Positions 20,622-30,024 are shown, counted from the stretch's first letter. The stretch is 64,000 nt of DNA from Streptomyces albus subsp. albus (GCF_000725885.1 NZ_JODR01000031.1:1-64000), one strand, 5' to 3'. Notes: generated from the letters alone by a model not told the origin. Program-made: numbers and translations.

Positions 20622-21490
20622 CCGTGGAGATCGGAGTGGGCCTGCCCACCACCGTGCCCGACACCGACGGACCCCGCCTGCTCGACTGGGCACGGCGTGC
20701 CGAGACGTACGGCTTCTCCAGCCTCGGCGTGCTCGACCGGCTCGTGTACGACAGCTACGAACCCCTCACGGCGCTCACCGCCGCAGCCGCCGTCACCACC
20801 CGGATCCGGCTGGCGACCACCGTCCTGCTGGCCGCCTACCGGCCCGGGCCCGCCCTGCTCGCCAAGCAGCTGGCCACCCTCCACGAGCTGTCCGGCGGGC
20901 GGCTCGTCGTCGGTGTGGCGGCCGGCGGGCGCGAGGACGACTTCCGGGCGACCGCCACCGGCTACCACGACCGGGGCCGCCGCCTCGACGAGACCCTCGG
21001 CGAACTCCGCGCCGTCTGGGACGGCAAACGGACCGCGACCGGCGTCACCGGCATCGGGCCCCGGCCCGCCGGCAGGGGGCCGCAGATCATCGTCGGCGGC
21101 CACACCCCCGCGGCGATGCGGCGGGCCGCGCGGCACGCCGACGGCTGGATCGCCGGCGGCAGCTCCGCCACCGGGTACGCGGACCTCGCGGGGCGGGCCC
21201 GCGCCGCGTGGCGGGATGCCGGGCGCGGCGGTGAGCCGCGGCTCGTCGCGCTGCTGTACGCCTCCCTGGGGGAGGGGGCGCGGGAGCGGGCGGAGCGTTA
21301 TCTGCGCGCGTACTACGCCTTCATCGGGCCGAAGGCCGAGATGGCGGCGAAGGCGGTCCTCACCGACGAGGGAGCCCTGCGGGAGACCGTCGCCGCGTAC
21401 GAGGCGGCCGGATGCGACGAGTTGCTGGTCTTCCCCTGCGGCGCGGCCCCCCGCGAGCTGGACCTGCTGGCGGCGGCCACCCTCTCCTGA
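20618..21490 (+). CDS. LLM-class flavin-dependent oxidoreductase (F420- or FMN-type)
   Basis: A 290-residue luciferase-like (bacterial luciferase-fold) oxidoreductase beginning VTVEIGVGLPTT, with IRLATTVLL, LHELSGGRLVVGVAAG and RRAARHADGWIAGG typical of LLM enzymes. Such enzymes reduce or oxidise substrates with F420 or FMN; the cofactor cannot be decided by eye. GTG 20618 overlaps the preceding stop; GTG 20624 is an alternative. It is the last gene of the halogenase operon, followed by a hairpin. Confidence 0.82.
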   Translation: MTVEIGVGLPTTVPDTDGPRLLDWARRAETYGFSSLGVLDRLVYDSYEPLTALTAAAAVTTRIRLATTVLLAAYRPGPALLAKQLATLHELSGGRLVVGVAAGGREDDFRATATGYHDRGRRLDETLGELRAVWDGKRTATGVTGIGPRPAGRGPQIIVGGHTPAAMRRAARHADGWIAGGSSATGYADLAGRARAAWRDAGRGGEPRLVALLYASLGEGARERAERYLRAYYAFIGPKAEMAAKAVLTDEGALRETVAAYEAAGCDELLVFPCGAAPRELDLLAAATLS

Positions 21491-21499
21491 TCCCCGCCG

Positions 21500-21532
21500 A
21501 AGGCCCGCCCTTCCCCCGGGAGGGCGGGCCTT
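21500..21532 (+). terminator. Hairpin terminator after the LLM gene
   Basis: Twelve-bp arms (21500-21511 and 21521-21532) with a 9-nt loop, followed by a short T run. It ends the halogenase operon. Confidence 0.75.
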
Positions 21533-21698
21533 TCCGTGTGCTCGGGGCGCTGTCCCAGGAGTACGGGCCCTGCCCCTGACCCCGCACGCAGTCGGCCGCC
21601 GCCCTCCGGAGAAGGGGAGGACGGCGGCCGGCGGGCTGTGCGGTCGGGGCGGGCGGTGAACGCCGGGCGGCAAAGGCCGGGCGGCAAGGGCCCGGTGG

Positions 21699-23000
21699 TC
21701 AGGGTTTCGTCGCCGGGGTCTTCCGGGGGGCGGGGGAGGGCAGGGCGTACTCGAAGTCGCCGAGCGCGGTGACGCCGCCGTCACGCCGGCCGAGGAGATG
21801 GAGCAGCGGCCCGGCCATGGCGGTGGTCACCAGGGCCATGACCACCATCAGTCCGTACAGTTCGCCGCCGATCACGTGCAGTTGGAGTCCGACGGTCAGG
21901 ATGACGATCTCGGTGAGCCCTCGGGTGTTCATGAGGGTGGCCAGCACCCCGCTCTGCGCCGGGGGCACCCGGTTGACGCGGGCCGCCACGTAGGCTCCGG
22001 CGAACTTCCCGGTCACGGCGGTCAGCAGGATGAGCCCGAGTTCGCCCAGCCCGCGGCTGCCGAGCCGGGAGAGATCGACCTGGAGCCCGGCGACGACGAA
22101 GAAGGCGGGCAGCAACAGCAGCCGGGTGACGTATTCGAGGCGGTCGGTGATCTGGGGCCGCAGCCCGCGGAAGGTGTCGCGGGGCATGACGGCGCCGAAC
22201 AGGAAGGCGCCGAAGACGAAGTGCGCGCCCATCCATTCGGTGGCGAGGCTGGAGAGCAGCAGCCCGCCGATGACGACGATGAGCTGGTCGGCGGTGACGT
22301 GTTCGCGGGCCCAGCCCTGCCAGCCGGTCGCGTCGCGGCGGCCGTCGAACAGCCGGCGCAGCAGGGGCCGGACGACCAGCAGCATGAGGGCCAGGTAGAC
22401 GGGGGCCAGCAGCATCCGCCACTGGCCGCCCCCGCCGGCGACGGTGACGACGACGGCGAGCAGGGACCAGGCCAGGATGTCGTCGAGGGCGGCGCCGGCC
22501 AGGGCGATGCCGCCGACACGGGTGCGGCCCAGTCCGGTGTCGGCGAGGATGCGCGCCAGCACGGGGAACGCGGTGACGGCCATGGCGGCGCCGAGGAAGA
22601 GCACGAACGCGGCGCGGCTGCCGGTGGCGTGGCGGTCGGCGAGGTGGAGGGCGAGCAGCCCGCCCAGCAGGAGGGGCAGCAGGACCGAGCACAGGGACAC
22701 GCTGGCGGCGACGCGTCCTTGGCCGCGCAGCCTGCTCAGGTCGAGTTCGTAGCCGATGACGAACATGAACAGCACGAGGCCGAGGTTGGCGAGCGCGGTG
22801 AGCATGGGCCGCACATCGGTGGGGAAGAGGTGGTCGGCGAGCGCGCCGCCGAAGAGGGTGGGGCCGACGAGGAGCCCGGCCAGCAGCTCGCCGACGACGG
22901 GTGGCTGGCCCAGTCTGCGGGCGGCGGCGCCCAGGAGCCGGCTGAGCGCCAGGATGGCGGCCAGCCCGAGGAAGAAGGACTGTATCTGTTCCTGCGTCAT
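21699..23000 (-). CDS. CPA2-family cation/proton antiporter
   Basis: A 433-residue membrane protein with about 12 hydrophobic segments and the Na+/H+ exchanger domain (LARILADTGLGRTRVG, AALDDILAW with paired Asp, LMNTRGLTEIV). It exchanges Na+ or K+ for protons. Antiporters of this family appear in several aromatic polyketide clusters, perhaps for resistance or pH balance, but the role is unproven. ATG 23000 is the best start; a frame extends upstream to 23066 without ribosome-site support. Confidence 0.85.
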   Translation of the reverse strand: MTQEQIQSFFLGLAAILALSRLLGAAARRLGQPPVVGELLAGLLVGPTLFGGALADHLFPTDVRPMLTALANLGLVLFMFVIGYELDLSRLRGQGRVAASVSLCSVLLPLLLGGLLALHLADRHATGSRAAFVLFLGAAMAVTAFPVLARILADTGLGRTRVGGIALAGAALDDILAWSLLAVVVTVAGGGGQWRMLLAPVYLALMLLVVRPLLRRLFDGRRDATGWQGWAREHVTADQLIVVIGGLLLSSLATEWMGAHFVFGAFLFGAVMPRDTFRGLRPQITDRLEYVTRLLLLPAFFVVAGLQVDLSRLGSRGLGELGLILLTAVTGKFAGAYVAARVNRVPPAQSGVLATLMNTRGLTEIVILTVGLQLHVIGGELYGLMVVMALVTTAMAGPLLHLLGRRDGGVTALGDFEYALPSPAPRKTPATKP

Positions 23001-23121
23001 ATGAGTGCGCCCCCTGCGCCGTTCGGGCCGCTCGGGCCCTCGGACCTGGTCGCCGGGACCGGGCATGGTCCGGCGATGGTCCGGGACGGTAAGGGGGCGC
23101 GCTCGAAGGTCTGCCGAGGTG

Positions 23122-23661
23122 TCAGCGGGACCGGCTCGCGGACGGCTCGGGCGGGTGGACGGCCGCGGGGTCGGGCAGCACGGGTGTGGTGCCCCGGCGG
23201 TGCGCGGTGCGGCAGTCGTCGAGGAATTCGCGGCTGAAGAGGGCGCTCAGGGTGGCGACGCCGCCGCGTGCGACGCGGATCTCGCCGCGCTGGAGGGTGC
23301 CGGAGAGCCGGATGACGCGGCCGTGGTGCGGCACGTGCCGTTCGCGGTCCTTGACGGTGCAGCGTCCGACGAGGGCCAGTTCGCGTTCGTCGAGGACGGC
23401 GTCCTCGGGGAGCAGGAGCTTGAGCATGCTGCGTTCGCAGTGCAGCCGCAGTTCGAGATCGCCCTCGGGCAGCTGGGGGGAGCGCAGGTCGAGGTGGACG
23501 CAGGAGCGGCGGGCGCGGACGTCGATGAGGCGGGCCCGGGTCCAGTGGCCGAGCCGTTTGACGTTGGTGTAGAAGGCTTCGACCTGCTCGGGGGCGGTCC
23601 CGCCGGTGGTTTCTGTGGTCTCGGTGGTGCCGGTGGGGTGTTCGGTGTGCTGGTTGCTCAT
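23122..23661 (-). CDS. Hypothetical protein divergent from the MarR regulator
   Basis: A 179-residue soluble protein. Residues 1-22 are Thr/Glu-rich (GTTETTETTGG). The middle is beta-strand-rich with alternating hydrophobic positions (VIRLSGTLQRGEIRVARGG), loosely like adhesin/toast-rack domains, which I cannot confirm. There is no signal peptide or catalytic motif. It shares a palindromic operator with marR, so it is probably repressed by it. ATG 23661 has a GGAAGGAA site. Confidence 0.7.
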   Translation of the reverse strand: MSNQHTEHPTGTTETTETTGGTAPEQVEAFYTNVKRLGHWTRARLIDVRARRSCVHLDLRSPQLPEGDLELRLHCERSMLKLLLPEDAVLDERELALVGRCTVKDRERHVPHHGRVIRLSGTLQRGEIRVARGGVATLSALFSREFLDDCRTAHRRGTTPVLPDPAAVHPPEPSASRSR

Positions 23662-23717
23662 CGCAGTGTTCCTTCCGGGAACCCGGGCAACAACCCGATG
23701 TGGACATGCCGTGGCCA

Positions 23718-23746
23718 CCGGTTATCTTGATTACCAAGCTAACCGG
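23718..23746. promoter_or_regulatory. Near-perfect palindromic operator of the MarR regulator
   Basis: Twelve-bp arms (23718-23729 and 23735-23746), 11 of 12 paired, flank ATTAC. The AT-rich core stands out in this DNA and lies between marR and its divergent neighbour. This is a classic MarR-type autoregulatory site, probably overlapping both promoters. Confidence 0.72.
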
Positions 23747-23777
23747 ACAGCTTTGTTTTGAGAGTCGAGATACTTGT

Positions 23778-24281
23778 ATGTCAAGCGAAACTCCCTCCAT
23801 CGCGCACGACGGCCGGCACTCCAAGGAGGCCGAGCTGCGCCGGCAGCTCGGTGCGGAGGTCCGCGCCCTCCAGAGCGCGACCGACGCGGTGGACGCGGCC
23901 ACCGCCGAACGCCTCGGCATCAACCGCACCGACCTGCACTGCCTCGACGTCCTCACCCAACGCGACAGCGCCGCCCCCAGTGAACTGGCGGCGGCGCTGG
24001 GACTGACCACGGGCAGCGTCACGGCGATGCTCGACCGGCTGGCCCGGCTCGGCTACCTCACCCGCGAACCGGACCCGCAGGACCGGCGGAAGTCCGTGGT
24101 GCGGGCCACGGAGGAGACACGGCGCGGCGCTGCCGACCTCTACGGCCCGCTCGCCGAGGAGGGTGCCGCCCTCATGGCGCGCTACTCCCTCCCCGAGCTG
24201 GAACTCCTCGTCGACTTCCTGCGCCGCAACCGCGAACTCCAGGAACGGCACGCCGAACGGCTCCGCGAGCGGGCCGGCTGA
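23778..24281 (+). CDS. MarR-family transcriptional regulator
   Basis: A 167-residue winged-helix protein. The helix-turn-helix and wing are clear: SELAAALGLTTGSVTAMLDRLARLGYLTREPDPQDRRKS. MarR proteins usually repress their own and divergent genes until a phenolic ligand binds, so the polyketide may be the inducer. ATG 23778 lacks a strong ribosome site. It is followed closely by the convergent methyltransferase. Confidence 0.88.
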   Translation: MSSETPSIAHDGRHSKEAELRRQLGAEVRALQSATDAVDAATAERLGINRTDLHCLDVLTQRDSAAPSELAAALGLTTGSVTAMLDRLARLGYLTREPDPQDRRKSVVRATEETRRGAADLYGPLAEEGAALMARYSLPELELLVDFLRRNRELQERHAERLRERAG

Positions 24282-24296
24282 CCCCGATCGCGGTGC

Positions 24297-24314
24297 GCCG
24301 GGCCTCAGCCCGGC
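24297..24314. terminator. Short hairpin between marR and methyltransferase 2
   Basis: Seven-bp GC-only arms (24297-24303 and 24308-24314) with a 4-nt loop lie between two convergent genes and overlap the methyltransferase stop codon. Confidence 0.45.
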
Positions 24315-25330
24315 TTGTGGGCGACGACCAGGGTGACGTCGTGCCCCAGGGCGTGGTGCTCGACGCGGGCGAACCCCGCGTCGAGCATCCAGCCGGTGCA
24401 CTGCGCGAGCGTGTAGCCCTTCCCGTGCGGGGTCATCAGCTGGAGGTTGAGGCTGCGCAGCAGATTCCGCAGATAACTCTCGTCCTCCGGCACGATGACC
24501 GGGTCCCACACCAGGAAGGCCCCGCCGGGCCGCACCCCGGCGAAGGCGTTCGCCACCAGCCGTGCCCGCTGGTCGTCGTTCCAGTCGACCAGCGCGTGCC
24601 CGAGCATCAGCACATCGGCCTCGGGCAGCGGCCCGGCGAAGAAGTCGCCGCCGCGGAAGCCGAGCCGGCCGCTCATGCCCAGTGAGGCCACGTGCGCCGT
24701 GAAGTCGGCCTCCAGCTGCGGCAGGTCGAACACCTCGGCCCGCAGGTGCGGATGGGCGGCCACGACACCGGCCAGGACGTTGCCCCGGCAGCCGCCGAGT
24801 TCCAGCACGGATTCGTACGAGGCCCAGTCGAAGACCTCGGTCAGGGCCGGGATCAGCGGCCGGCTGGCGTCCTCCGCCATCCGCACCAGACCGTCCTTCT
24901 TCTCCTCGCTCTCGTACAGCTGGTCGAACATGTCGTCGCCGGAGTAGGTCGCCGCCTGCGGGGCGCCCGTCCGCAGGCCCTCCGCCAGCCGCTCCCACGC
25001 CGGGTACATCACCCGGTCGGCCAGGTGCAGGAAGCCGCTCAGCGACGCCGGGTCGCCCGGCACCAGCAGTCGGCCGGAGACGGCGCTGTTGGCCCAGGCG
25101 CCCTGCGGGGTGCGCTCCAGGAAGCCGAGTTCGGCGAGGGCGGCCAGGAAGTGGTCGCAGCCGCGCGGGTGCAGCCCCAGCTTCTCCCGCAGCCGCTCCT
25201 CGGGCAGCGGCCCCGCGGCCAGCGCGGCGAACAGTCCCAGTTCGGTGCCCGCCAGCACCAGCTTCGCCGGCTGGAAGGCCATGGCCTGGCCGAGCACCTG
25301 CCCGGCCCGGGCCGTCACGGTCTCACTCAT
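24305..25330 (-). CDS. O-methyltransferase-fold protein 2, catalytic His replaced
   Basis: A 341-residue protein of the same family as proteins 1 and 3. The SAM-binding loop is LELGGCRGN. At the HDW site the sequence is GHALVDWND: Val248 replaces the base His while Asp and Trp remain. It lies 15 bp downstream of the flavin monooxygenase at 25346, in one operon. SAM binding is likely; methyl transfer by the usual mechanism is doubtful. Confidence 0.85.
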   Translation of the reverse strand: MSETVTARAGQVLGQAMAFQPAKLVLAGTELGLFAALAAGPLPEERLREKLGLHPRGCDHFLAALAELGFLERTPQGAWANSAVSGRLLVPGDPASLSGFLHLADRVMYPAWERLAEGLRTGAPQAATYSGDDMFDQLYESEEKKDGLVRMAEDASRPLIPALTEVFDWASYESVLELGGCRGNVLAGVVAAHPHLRAEVFDLPQLEADFTAHVASLGMSGRLGFRGGDFFAGPLPEADVLMLGHALVDWNDDQRARLVANAFAGVRPGGAFLVWDPVIVPEDESYLRNLLRSLNLQLMTPHGKGYTLAQCTGWMLDAGFARVEHHALGHDVTLVVAHKPG

Positions 25331-25345
25331 GCGCCCACCCCGCCG

Positions 25346-26959
25346 TCACGGCGCGACCGCCGCGGCCCGCGCCACCACGTCCGCCAGCACCGCGTCCGGA
25401 TCGGCCACCGAGCCGGGCCCGTCCGCCGAGCGCCACGAGACGAACGCGTCCGGCCGCACCAGCACGGCGCCGCCCTCGCCCAGGCCGTACGCCTCGGCCC
25501 AGTCCCGGTCCACGGGCCGCAGTTCCTCGTGCGGGCCGACGGCGTGGCTGCGCAGCGGGACACCCAGCCGCTCGGCGGCCTTGACCGCTGCCTTCGCCCA
25601 CGCCTCGCCGCCGGGGCCGTGCAGCAGCACGAAGTCGTCCCAGAACAGGTCGATGGTCGACAGCTCCTCCTCTCCGCGCCGCAGCCACACGTGCGGGGCA
25701 CGGGTGCCCGGCTCGCCGGTCAGCTTCAGATCGGGCGTGAGGACCTTCGAGGCGGGGGCGCCGACCACGGACGAGGAACGGTAGCGGTAGCCGAGCGTGA
25801 TGATCACGTCGTCGACGAAGTCGGCACGGTCCTGCTCGGTGGCGTACCCGTGCCGGATGCGGTTGCGCACCAGGGCCTGCTCGGACATGGCGGTGCCCAG
25901 CGGGCGGCGCTCCGCGTCGTAGGTGTCCAGCAGCGCGTCGCTGCCCCAGCCGTGGTGCACGGCCGCCAGCTTCCAGGACAGGTTGTGAGCGTCGTGGATG
26001 CCGGTGTTGGCGCCGAACCCGCCCGCGGGCGGGTGGACGTGCGCGGCGTCACCGGCCAGGAAGACCCGGCCCACCCGGAACGTCTCGGAGACCAGCTGGG
26101 CGCCCTGCCAGGGCACCTTGGCCGTGATCTCGACGTCGATGTCCTTGCCCGCGGCGCGGCGGACGATCTCCACACAGCGCTCGTCGGTGTAGTCCTCCGC
26201 CTTCTCGCCCTTCTCCGGGTAGTAGATGGGCGCGGCCAGCCACGGGTCGCAGCCGTGCAGCCGGGACAGGCCCATCAGGGAGCCGCCGACCGAGGCGTAG
26301 CACAGGATGAACTTGCGGTCCCCCAGGAGCTTTTCCAGCTCGGGCGCCCGGAAGTAGATGCTCAGCGCGTTGAAGACGGTGCCGCGCCCGACCCGCTCCA
26401 CGCCCAGGGCGCGGCGGACACGGCTGCCCGCGCCGTCGGCCCCCACCAGGTAGTCGGCGCGGATCGTCAGCCGCCTGCCGGTCGCCGACTCCTCGGCGAC
26501 GGCCGTCACCCCCTCCTCGTCCGCCGCGAAGGAGACCAGCTTCGTGTTGAACCGGATGTCGGCCCCGTACTCCCGGGCCTTGGCGACCAGCACCTTCTCG
26601 TAGCGGTCCTGGCCGCAGCCCATCACCCGCTCCGGGCTGACCGTGGGGCCGTCCAGCGACGGGGACTCCAGCAGCTCGGCGTTGTCGATGTCGGAGAAGG
26701 TGTCGACCTTGATGATCCCGCCCTCGAAGTAGGCGTGCGAGTTGCCCTTCTCCAGCGCGCGGATCTCCTTCCCCAGGCCCGCGGCGCGGAACAGCTCCAT
26801 GGTGCGGGCCTGGAGGCCCGGGGCGCGGGGGAGCATGGAAGTGCTGTCCCGCTTCTCCAGCAGCATGGTGGCCACGCCTCGCCGGCCGCTGAACAGTGCG
26901 GTGGACAGTCCGACGGGACCACCACCGACGATCAGCACCGGGATCTTCACGTCATACAT
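25346..26959 (-). CDS. Large class A flavin monooxygenase
   Basis: A 537-residue aromatic hydroxylase. FAD loop VGGGPVGLS, DG motif VGADGAGSRVRRALG and GDAAHVHPPAGGFGANTG are present, followed by a C-terminal thioredoxin-like domain (about residues 400-537) as in PgaE, RdmE and MtmOIV. It could hydroxylate a ring or carry out a Baeyer-Villiger or xanthone-type rearrangement. ATG 26959 follows an AGAGGGG site. It is divergent from methyltransferase 3. Confidence 0.9.
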   Translation of the reverse strand: MYDVKIPVLIVGGGPVGLSTALFSGRRGVATMLLEKRDSTSMLPRAPGLQARTMELFRAAGLGKEIRALEKGNSHAYFEGGIIKVDTFSDIDNAELLESPSLDGPTVSPERVMGCGQDRYEKVLVAKAREYGADIRFNTKLVSFAADEEGVTAVAEESATGRRLTIRADYLVGADGAGSRVRRALGVERVGRGTVFNALSIYFRAPELEKLLGDRKFILCYASVGGSLMGLSRLHGCDPWLAAPIYYPEKGEKAEDYTDERCVEIVRRAAGKDIDVEITAKVPWQGAQLVSETFRVGRVFLAGDAAHVHPPAGGFGANTGIHDAHNLSWKLAAVHHGWGSDALLDTYDAERRPLGTAMSEQALVRNRIRHGYATEQDRADFVDDVIITLGYRYRSSSVVGAPASKVLTPDLKLTGEPGTRAPHVWLRRGEEELSTIDLFWDDFVLLHGPGGEAWAKAAVKAAERLGVPLRSHAVGPHEELRPVDRDWAEAYGLGEGGAVLVRPDAFVSWRSADGPGSVADPDAVLADVVARAAAVAP

Positions 26960-27098
26960 GCATGTCCCCTCTGAACGGCTGGACTTGGCCGGAATCGGCA
27001 CCCCAGAGAAGTAGACGCGGCGGCTAGAGGGCCGGTGGAGACGCACCGGGGGGCGAGCGGCCCCGCCGCCCGGCGGCCCGCGTGCCGTCCCCACCGCT

Positions 27099-27116
27099 GT
27101 TCGAGGAGCGCTCAAC
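27099..27116 (+). promoter_or_regulatory. SARP-like direct heptamer repeat ahead of methyltransferase 3
   Basis: GTTCGAG, four bases GAGC, then GCTCAAC give an 11-bp period. GTGACT begins 8 bp later and could serve as the -10 element, giving a leader of about 50 nt before ATG 27186. Confidence 0.5.
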
Positions 27117-27185
27117 CCGCCGGTGTGACTCTCCCGTGGCGGCCCTGGCGCCAGGCCATGTGCCGTTTCGGAAGGAGTCTCGCGC

Positions 27186-28199
27186 ATGACGCACACCAGC
27201 CTGGATGTCAGCACCCCGGCCGGAATCATCCGGCTGAGCAACGCCTTCTGCGACGCGAAGGCGCTGCTGACCGCGGTCGAACTGGGACTGTTCACCACCC
27301 TCGCCGAGAAGGGTCCCTCGACCCAGGAGGAGATCCGCCAGGAACTGGGCCTGCACGGCCGCGGGCTGAGCGACTGGCTGCACCTGCTGGCCGCGCTGGG
27401 GCTGCTCACCCGCCAGGACGGCAGGTTCGGCAACGCGGAGGGCGCCGGCACCTATCTGGTGCGCGGCAGCGAGCAGTACGTGGGCGGCTTCCTGGAGCGC
27501 TCCAACCGCAACCTCTACCCGGCCTGGGGCCGGCTCACCGAGGCGCTGCGCACCGGCGAACAGCAGTCCGGCAGCGACTTCGAGGAGGTCACCAAGAACC
27601 CGCACATCCTGCGGCAGTTCGTCAACATGATGGACGCCCTCACCCACGTGGTGGGACCCGAACTGGTCGAGAAGTTCGACTGGAGCGGCCACAGCTCCGT
27701 ACTGGACGTGGGCGGGGCCCGCGGCAACCTGTGCTCCATCATCGTCAAGGCGCAGCCCCACCTGAGCGGCCACGTCTTCGACCTGCCGCCCATGGAGCCG
27801 CTCTTCGACGAGAAGGTTGCCGCCTACGGGCTGACCGGCAAGGTCACCTTCCACGGCGGCAGCTTCTTCACCGACCCGCTGCCCCGCGCCGACGTCGTCA
27901 CCCTCGGCCACGTGCTGCACGACTGGGACGAGCAGCAGCGCGGCGAGCTGGTCGCCAAGGCGTACGACGCCGTCAACCCGGGCGGGGCGCTGCTCGTCTA
28001 CGACCGGATGCTGGACGACACCCCCGACCACGTGGAGAACCTCGTCATCAGCCTCGACATGCTGCTGGTCACCGACGGCGGTTCCGAGTACCCGGTCTCG
28101 GAGGTCGTCGCGCACGCCGGGCGCGCCGGGTTCGCCTCCACCGAGACGCTGCCGCTGAGCGACTACGACACGCTCGTGATCTGCCGCAAGGCCGCCTGA
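27186..28199 (+). CDS. O-methyltransferase 3 (canonical active site)
   Basis: A 337-residue SAM-dependent O-methyltransferase with DVGGARGNL and the intact catalytic motif GHVLHDWDE (His245). This is the only one of the three paralogues with the general-base His, so it is the best candidate for methylating a phenolic hydroxyl. It shares long identical stretches with protein 1 (YPAWGRLTEALRTG). It leads a two-gene operon with the monooxygenase at 28243 and has a GGAAGGAG ribosome site. Confidence 0.92.
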   Translation: MTHTSLDVSTPAGIIRLSNAFCDAKALLTAVELGLFTTLAEKGPSTQEEIRQELGLHGRGLSDWLHLLAALGLLTRQDGRFGNAEGAGTYLVRGSEQYVGGFLERSNRNLYPAWGRLTEALRTGEQQSGSDFEEVTKNPHILRQFVNMMDALTHVVGPELVEKFDWSGHSSVLDVGGARGNLCSIIVKAQPHLSGHVFDLPPMEPLFDEKVAAYGLTGKVTFHGGSFFTDPLPRADVVTLGHVLHDWDEQQRGELVAKAYDAVNPGGALLVYDRMLDDTPDHVENLVISLDMLLVTDGGSEYPVSEVVAHAGRAGFASTETLPLSDYDTLVICRKAA

Positions 28200-28242
28200 G
28201 CGGGCCGCCCGAGCCGCCCCGACACGGAGGAGTCCCCATTCC

Positions 28243-29862
28243 ATGAGCGCTACCCAGCAGGCCCCCGGACAGCTACCGGTACTGATCGTCGGCGGTGCGG
28301 TGACCGGGCTGTCCACCGCGGTCTTCCTCGGCCGGCACGGCGTCCGCAGCCTCGTCGTCGAACGGCACCCCGACACGCTCAGCCATCCCCGCTCGCGCGG
28401 CGTCAACCCGCGGACGGTGGAGCTGTACCGGCAGGTCGGTCTGGAGCGGGCCATCTGGTCCGAGGCCAGCCTCGCCACCGACTTCAGCAAGCTGCTGATG
28501 ATCCGCGCCGAGACCCTGGCCGGCCCCGAGATGTTCAGCGGCCCCACCGACCAGCCCGACCCCACCGGCGGCGTCAGCCCCTGCGAGTGGGCACCCATCG
28601 ACCAGGACCGGCTCGAACACCTGCTGCGGGACCGGGCCGCGGCGCTCGGCGCGGAGCTGGCCTTCGGCACCGAACTGGTCTCCTTCGACCAGGACGCGGA
28701 CGGCGTCACCGCGCTGCTCCGTGATGCCGCCGACGGCAGCGAACGCACCGTGCGGGCCGCGTATCTGGTCGCCGCCGACGGCAGCCGCAGCCCGGTGCGG
28801 CAGCGGCTGGGCATCGTGGCCGACGGGCCCGGCGAGTTCGCCACCACCCTCTCGGTGCTCTTCGAGGCCGACCTGAGCCGGGCGGCGCGCGGCAGGGAGG
28901 TCGGCGTCTGCTATCTCGACAAGCCGGCGCCCTCCACCATCCTGTTCGCGCACGACGGCGAACAGCGGTGGATCTTCGCCACGGCCATGCCGGAGGGCGA
29001 GAGCCTGGAGACGATGACCGAGGAGCGGGCCGTCGGTCTGGTCAGGGACGCCATCGGCGAGCCGGACCTGGCCGTGCGGATCGTCCCGCAGCTCCCGGCC
29101 GGCGGGGCGAAGTGGCTCAGCTTCGTCATCGGCGCGCAGGTCGCCCGCGACTACCGCAGCGGGCGGGTCTTCCTCGTCGGGGACGCCGCCCACCTGGTGC
29201 CGCCCACCGGCGGGTTCGGGGCCAGCCTGGGCATCCAGGACGCCGGGAACCTCGCCTGGAAGCTGGCCGCCGTCCTCGACGGCACGGCCGCCGACTCCCT
29301 GCTGGACACCTACCACGCCGAGCGGCACCCGGTGGCCTGGATGACGCTCCAGCAGGCGCTCGGCATGATGCAGGAGCGCACCGGCCCCGAGGGCGAGGGC
29401 CAGGAGGCCGGTCCCGACCCCGCGGAGGCGTACGGCACCACCGTGTTCGGCTACCGCTACGGCGACGGCCCGCCGGTGCCGCCGCACGCCCTGAACGGGG
29501 AGCCGGGCACCCGGGCCCCGCACGTGGAGCTGGACCGGGCGGGGGAGCGGATCTCCACCCTCGACCTGTACGGCGGCGCCCCGGTGCTCCTGACCGCGGA
29601 GGGCGGCGCGGCCTGGGCGCGGGCGGCCGGCGCGGTCGCCGAGGAGACGGGCGTCCGGCTCGACGCGTACCGGGTGGGCGGGGACGGCGCGACGCTGACC
29701 GCGCCGGACGGCGGCATCGCCAAGCCGTACGGCATCGGCGAGGACGGCGCCGTCCTCGTCCGCCCCGACGGCTTCGTGGCCTGGCGTGCTCAGGGCGCGG
29801 CGGACGATCCGCGGGCGGCTCTGCGGGAGGCGGTACGGGCGCTGTACCCGGCACCGCACTGA
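28243..29862 (+). CDS. Large class A flavin monooxygenase (second copy)
   Basis: A 539-residue PgaE/RdmE-like aromatic hydroxylase with VGGAVTGLSTA as FAD loop, VAADGSRSPVRQRLG as DG motif and GDAAHLVPPTGGFGASLG. In the FAD loop the usual GGG reads GGA, a variation seen in functional relatives. The C-terminal thioredoxin-like domain spans roughly residues 400-539. It is paralogous to the enzyme at 25346 but clearly diverged, so different positions or reactions are likely. GGAGGAG precedes ATG 28243; a terminator follows. Confidence 0.9.
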   Translation: MSATQQAPGQLPVLIVGGAVTGLSTAVFLGRHGVRSLVVERHPDTLSHPRSRGVNPRTVELYRQVGLERAIWSEASLATDFSKLLMIRAETLAGPEMFSGPTDQPDPTGGVSPCEWAPIDQDRLEHLLRDRAAALGAELAFGTELVSFDQDADGVTALLRDAADGSERTVRAAYLVAADGSRSPVRQRLGIVADGPGEFATTLSVLFEADLSRAARGREVGVCYLDKPAPSTILFAHDGEQRWIFATAMPEGESLETMTEERAVGLVRDAIGEPDLAVRIVPQLPAGGAKWLSFVIGAQVARDYRSGRVFLVGDAAHLVPPTGGFGASLGIQDAGNLAWKLAAVLDGTAADSLLDTYHAERHPVAWMTLQQALGMMQERTGPEGEGQEAGPDPAEAYGTTVFGYRYGDGPPVPPHALNGEPGTRAPHVELDRAGERISTLDLYGGAPVLLTAEGGAAWARAAGAVAEETGVRLDAYRVGGDGATLTAPDGGIAKPYGIGEDGAVLVRPDGFVAWRAQGAADDPRAALREAVRALYPAPH

Positions 29863-29915
29863 GCCGTCGCACACCGGCCGGCGGGGTTCGCCCCGGCCGT
29901 CCTGCGGTGCAGCAC

Positions 29916-29950
29916 GCGGCCGGGGTCCCCTTCCGAGGGGCCCCGGCCGC
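29916..29950 (+). terminator. Hairpin terminator after the monooxygenase
   Basis: GC-rich arms (29916-29930 and 29937-29950) pair along 14 bp with one bulged T. It separates the operon from the tetR gene. Confidence 0.75.
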
Positions 29951-30024
29951 GTCGCGTCCCGGGCGGCCGGTGCTCACCGTCCGGTGCGTGGCGGGGCATC
30001 GGCGGGGAGGGTGCATACTGGTTA

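Noticed and set aside
26960..27451. Extended start of the flavin monooxygenase to 27451
   Set aside because: It would overlap methyltransferase 3 and lacks a ribosome site; ATG 26959 with AGAGGGG and the FAD loop nine residues later is the natural start.
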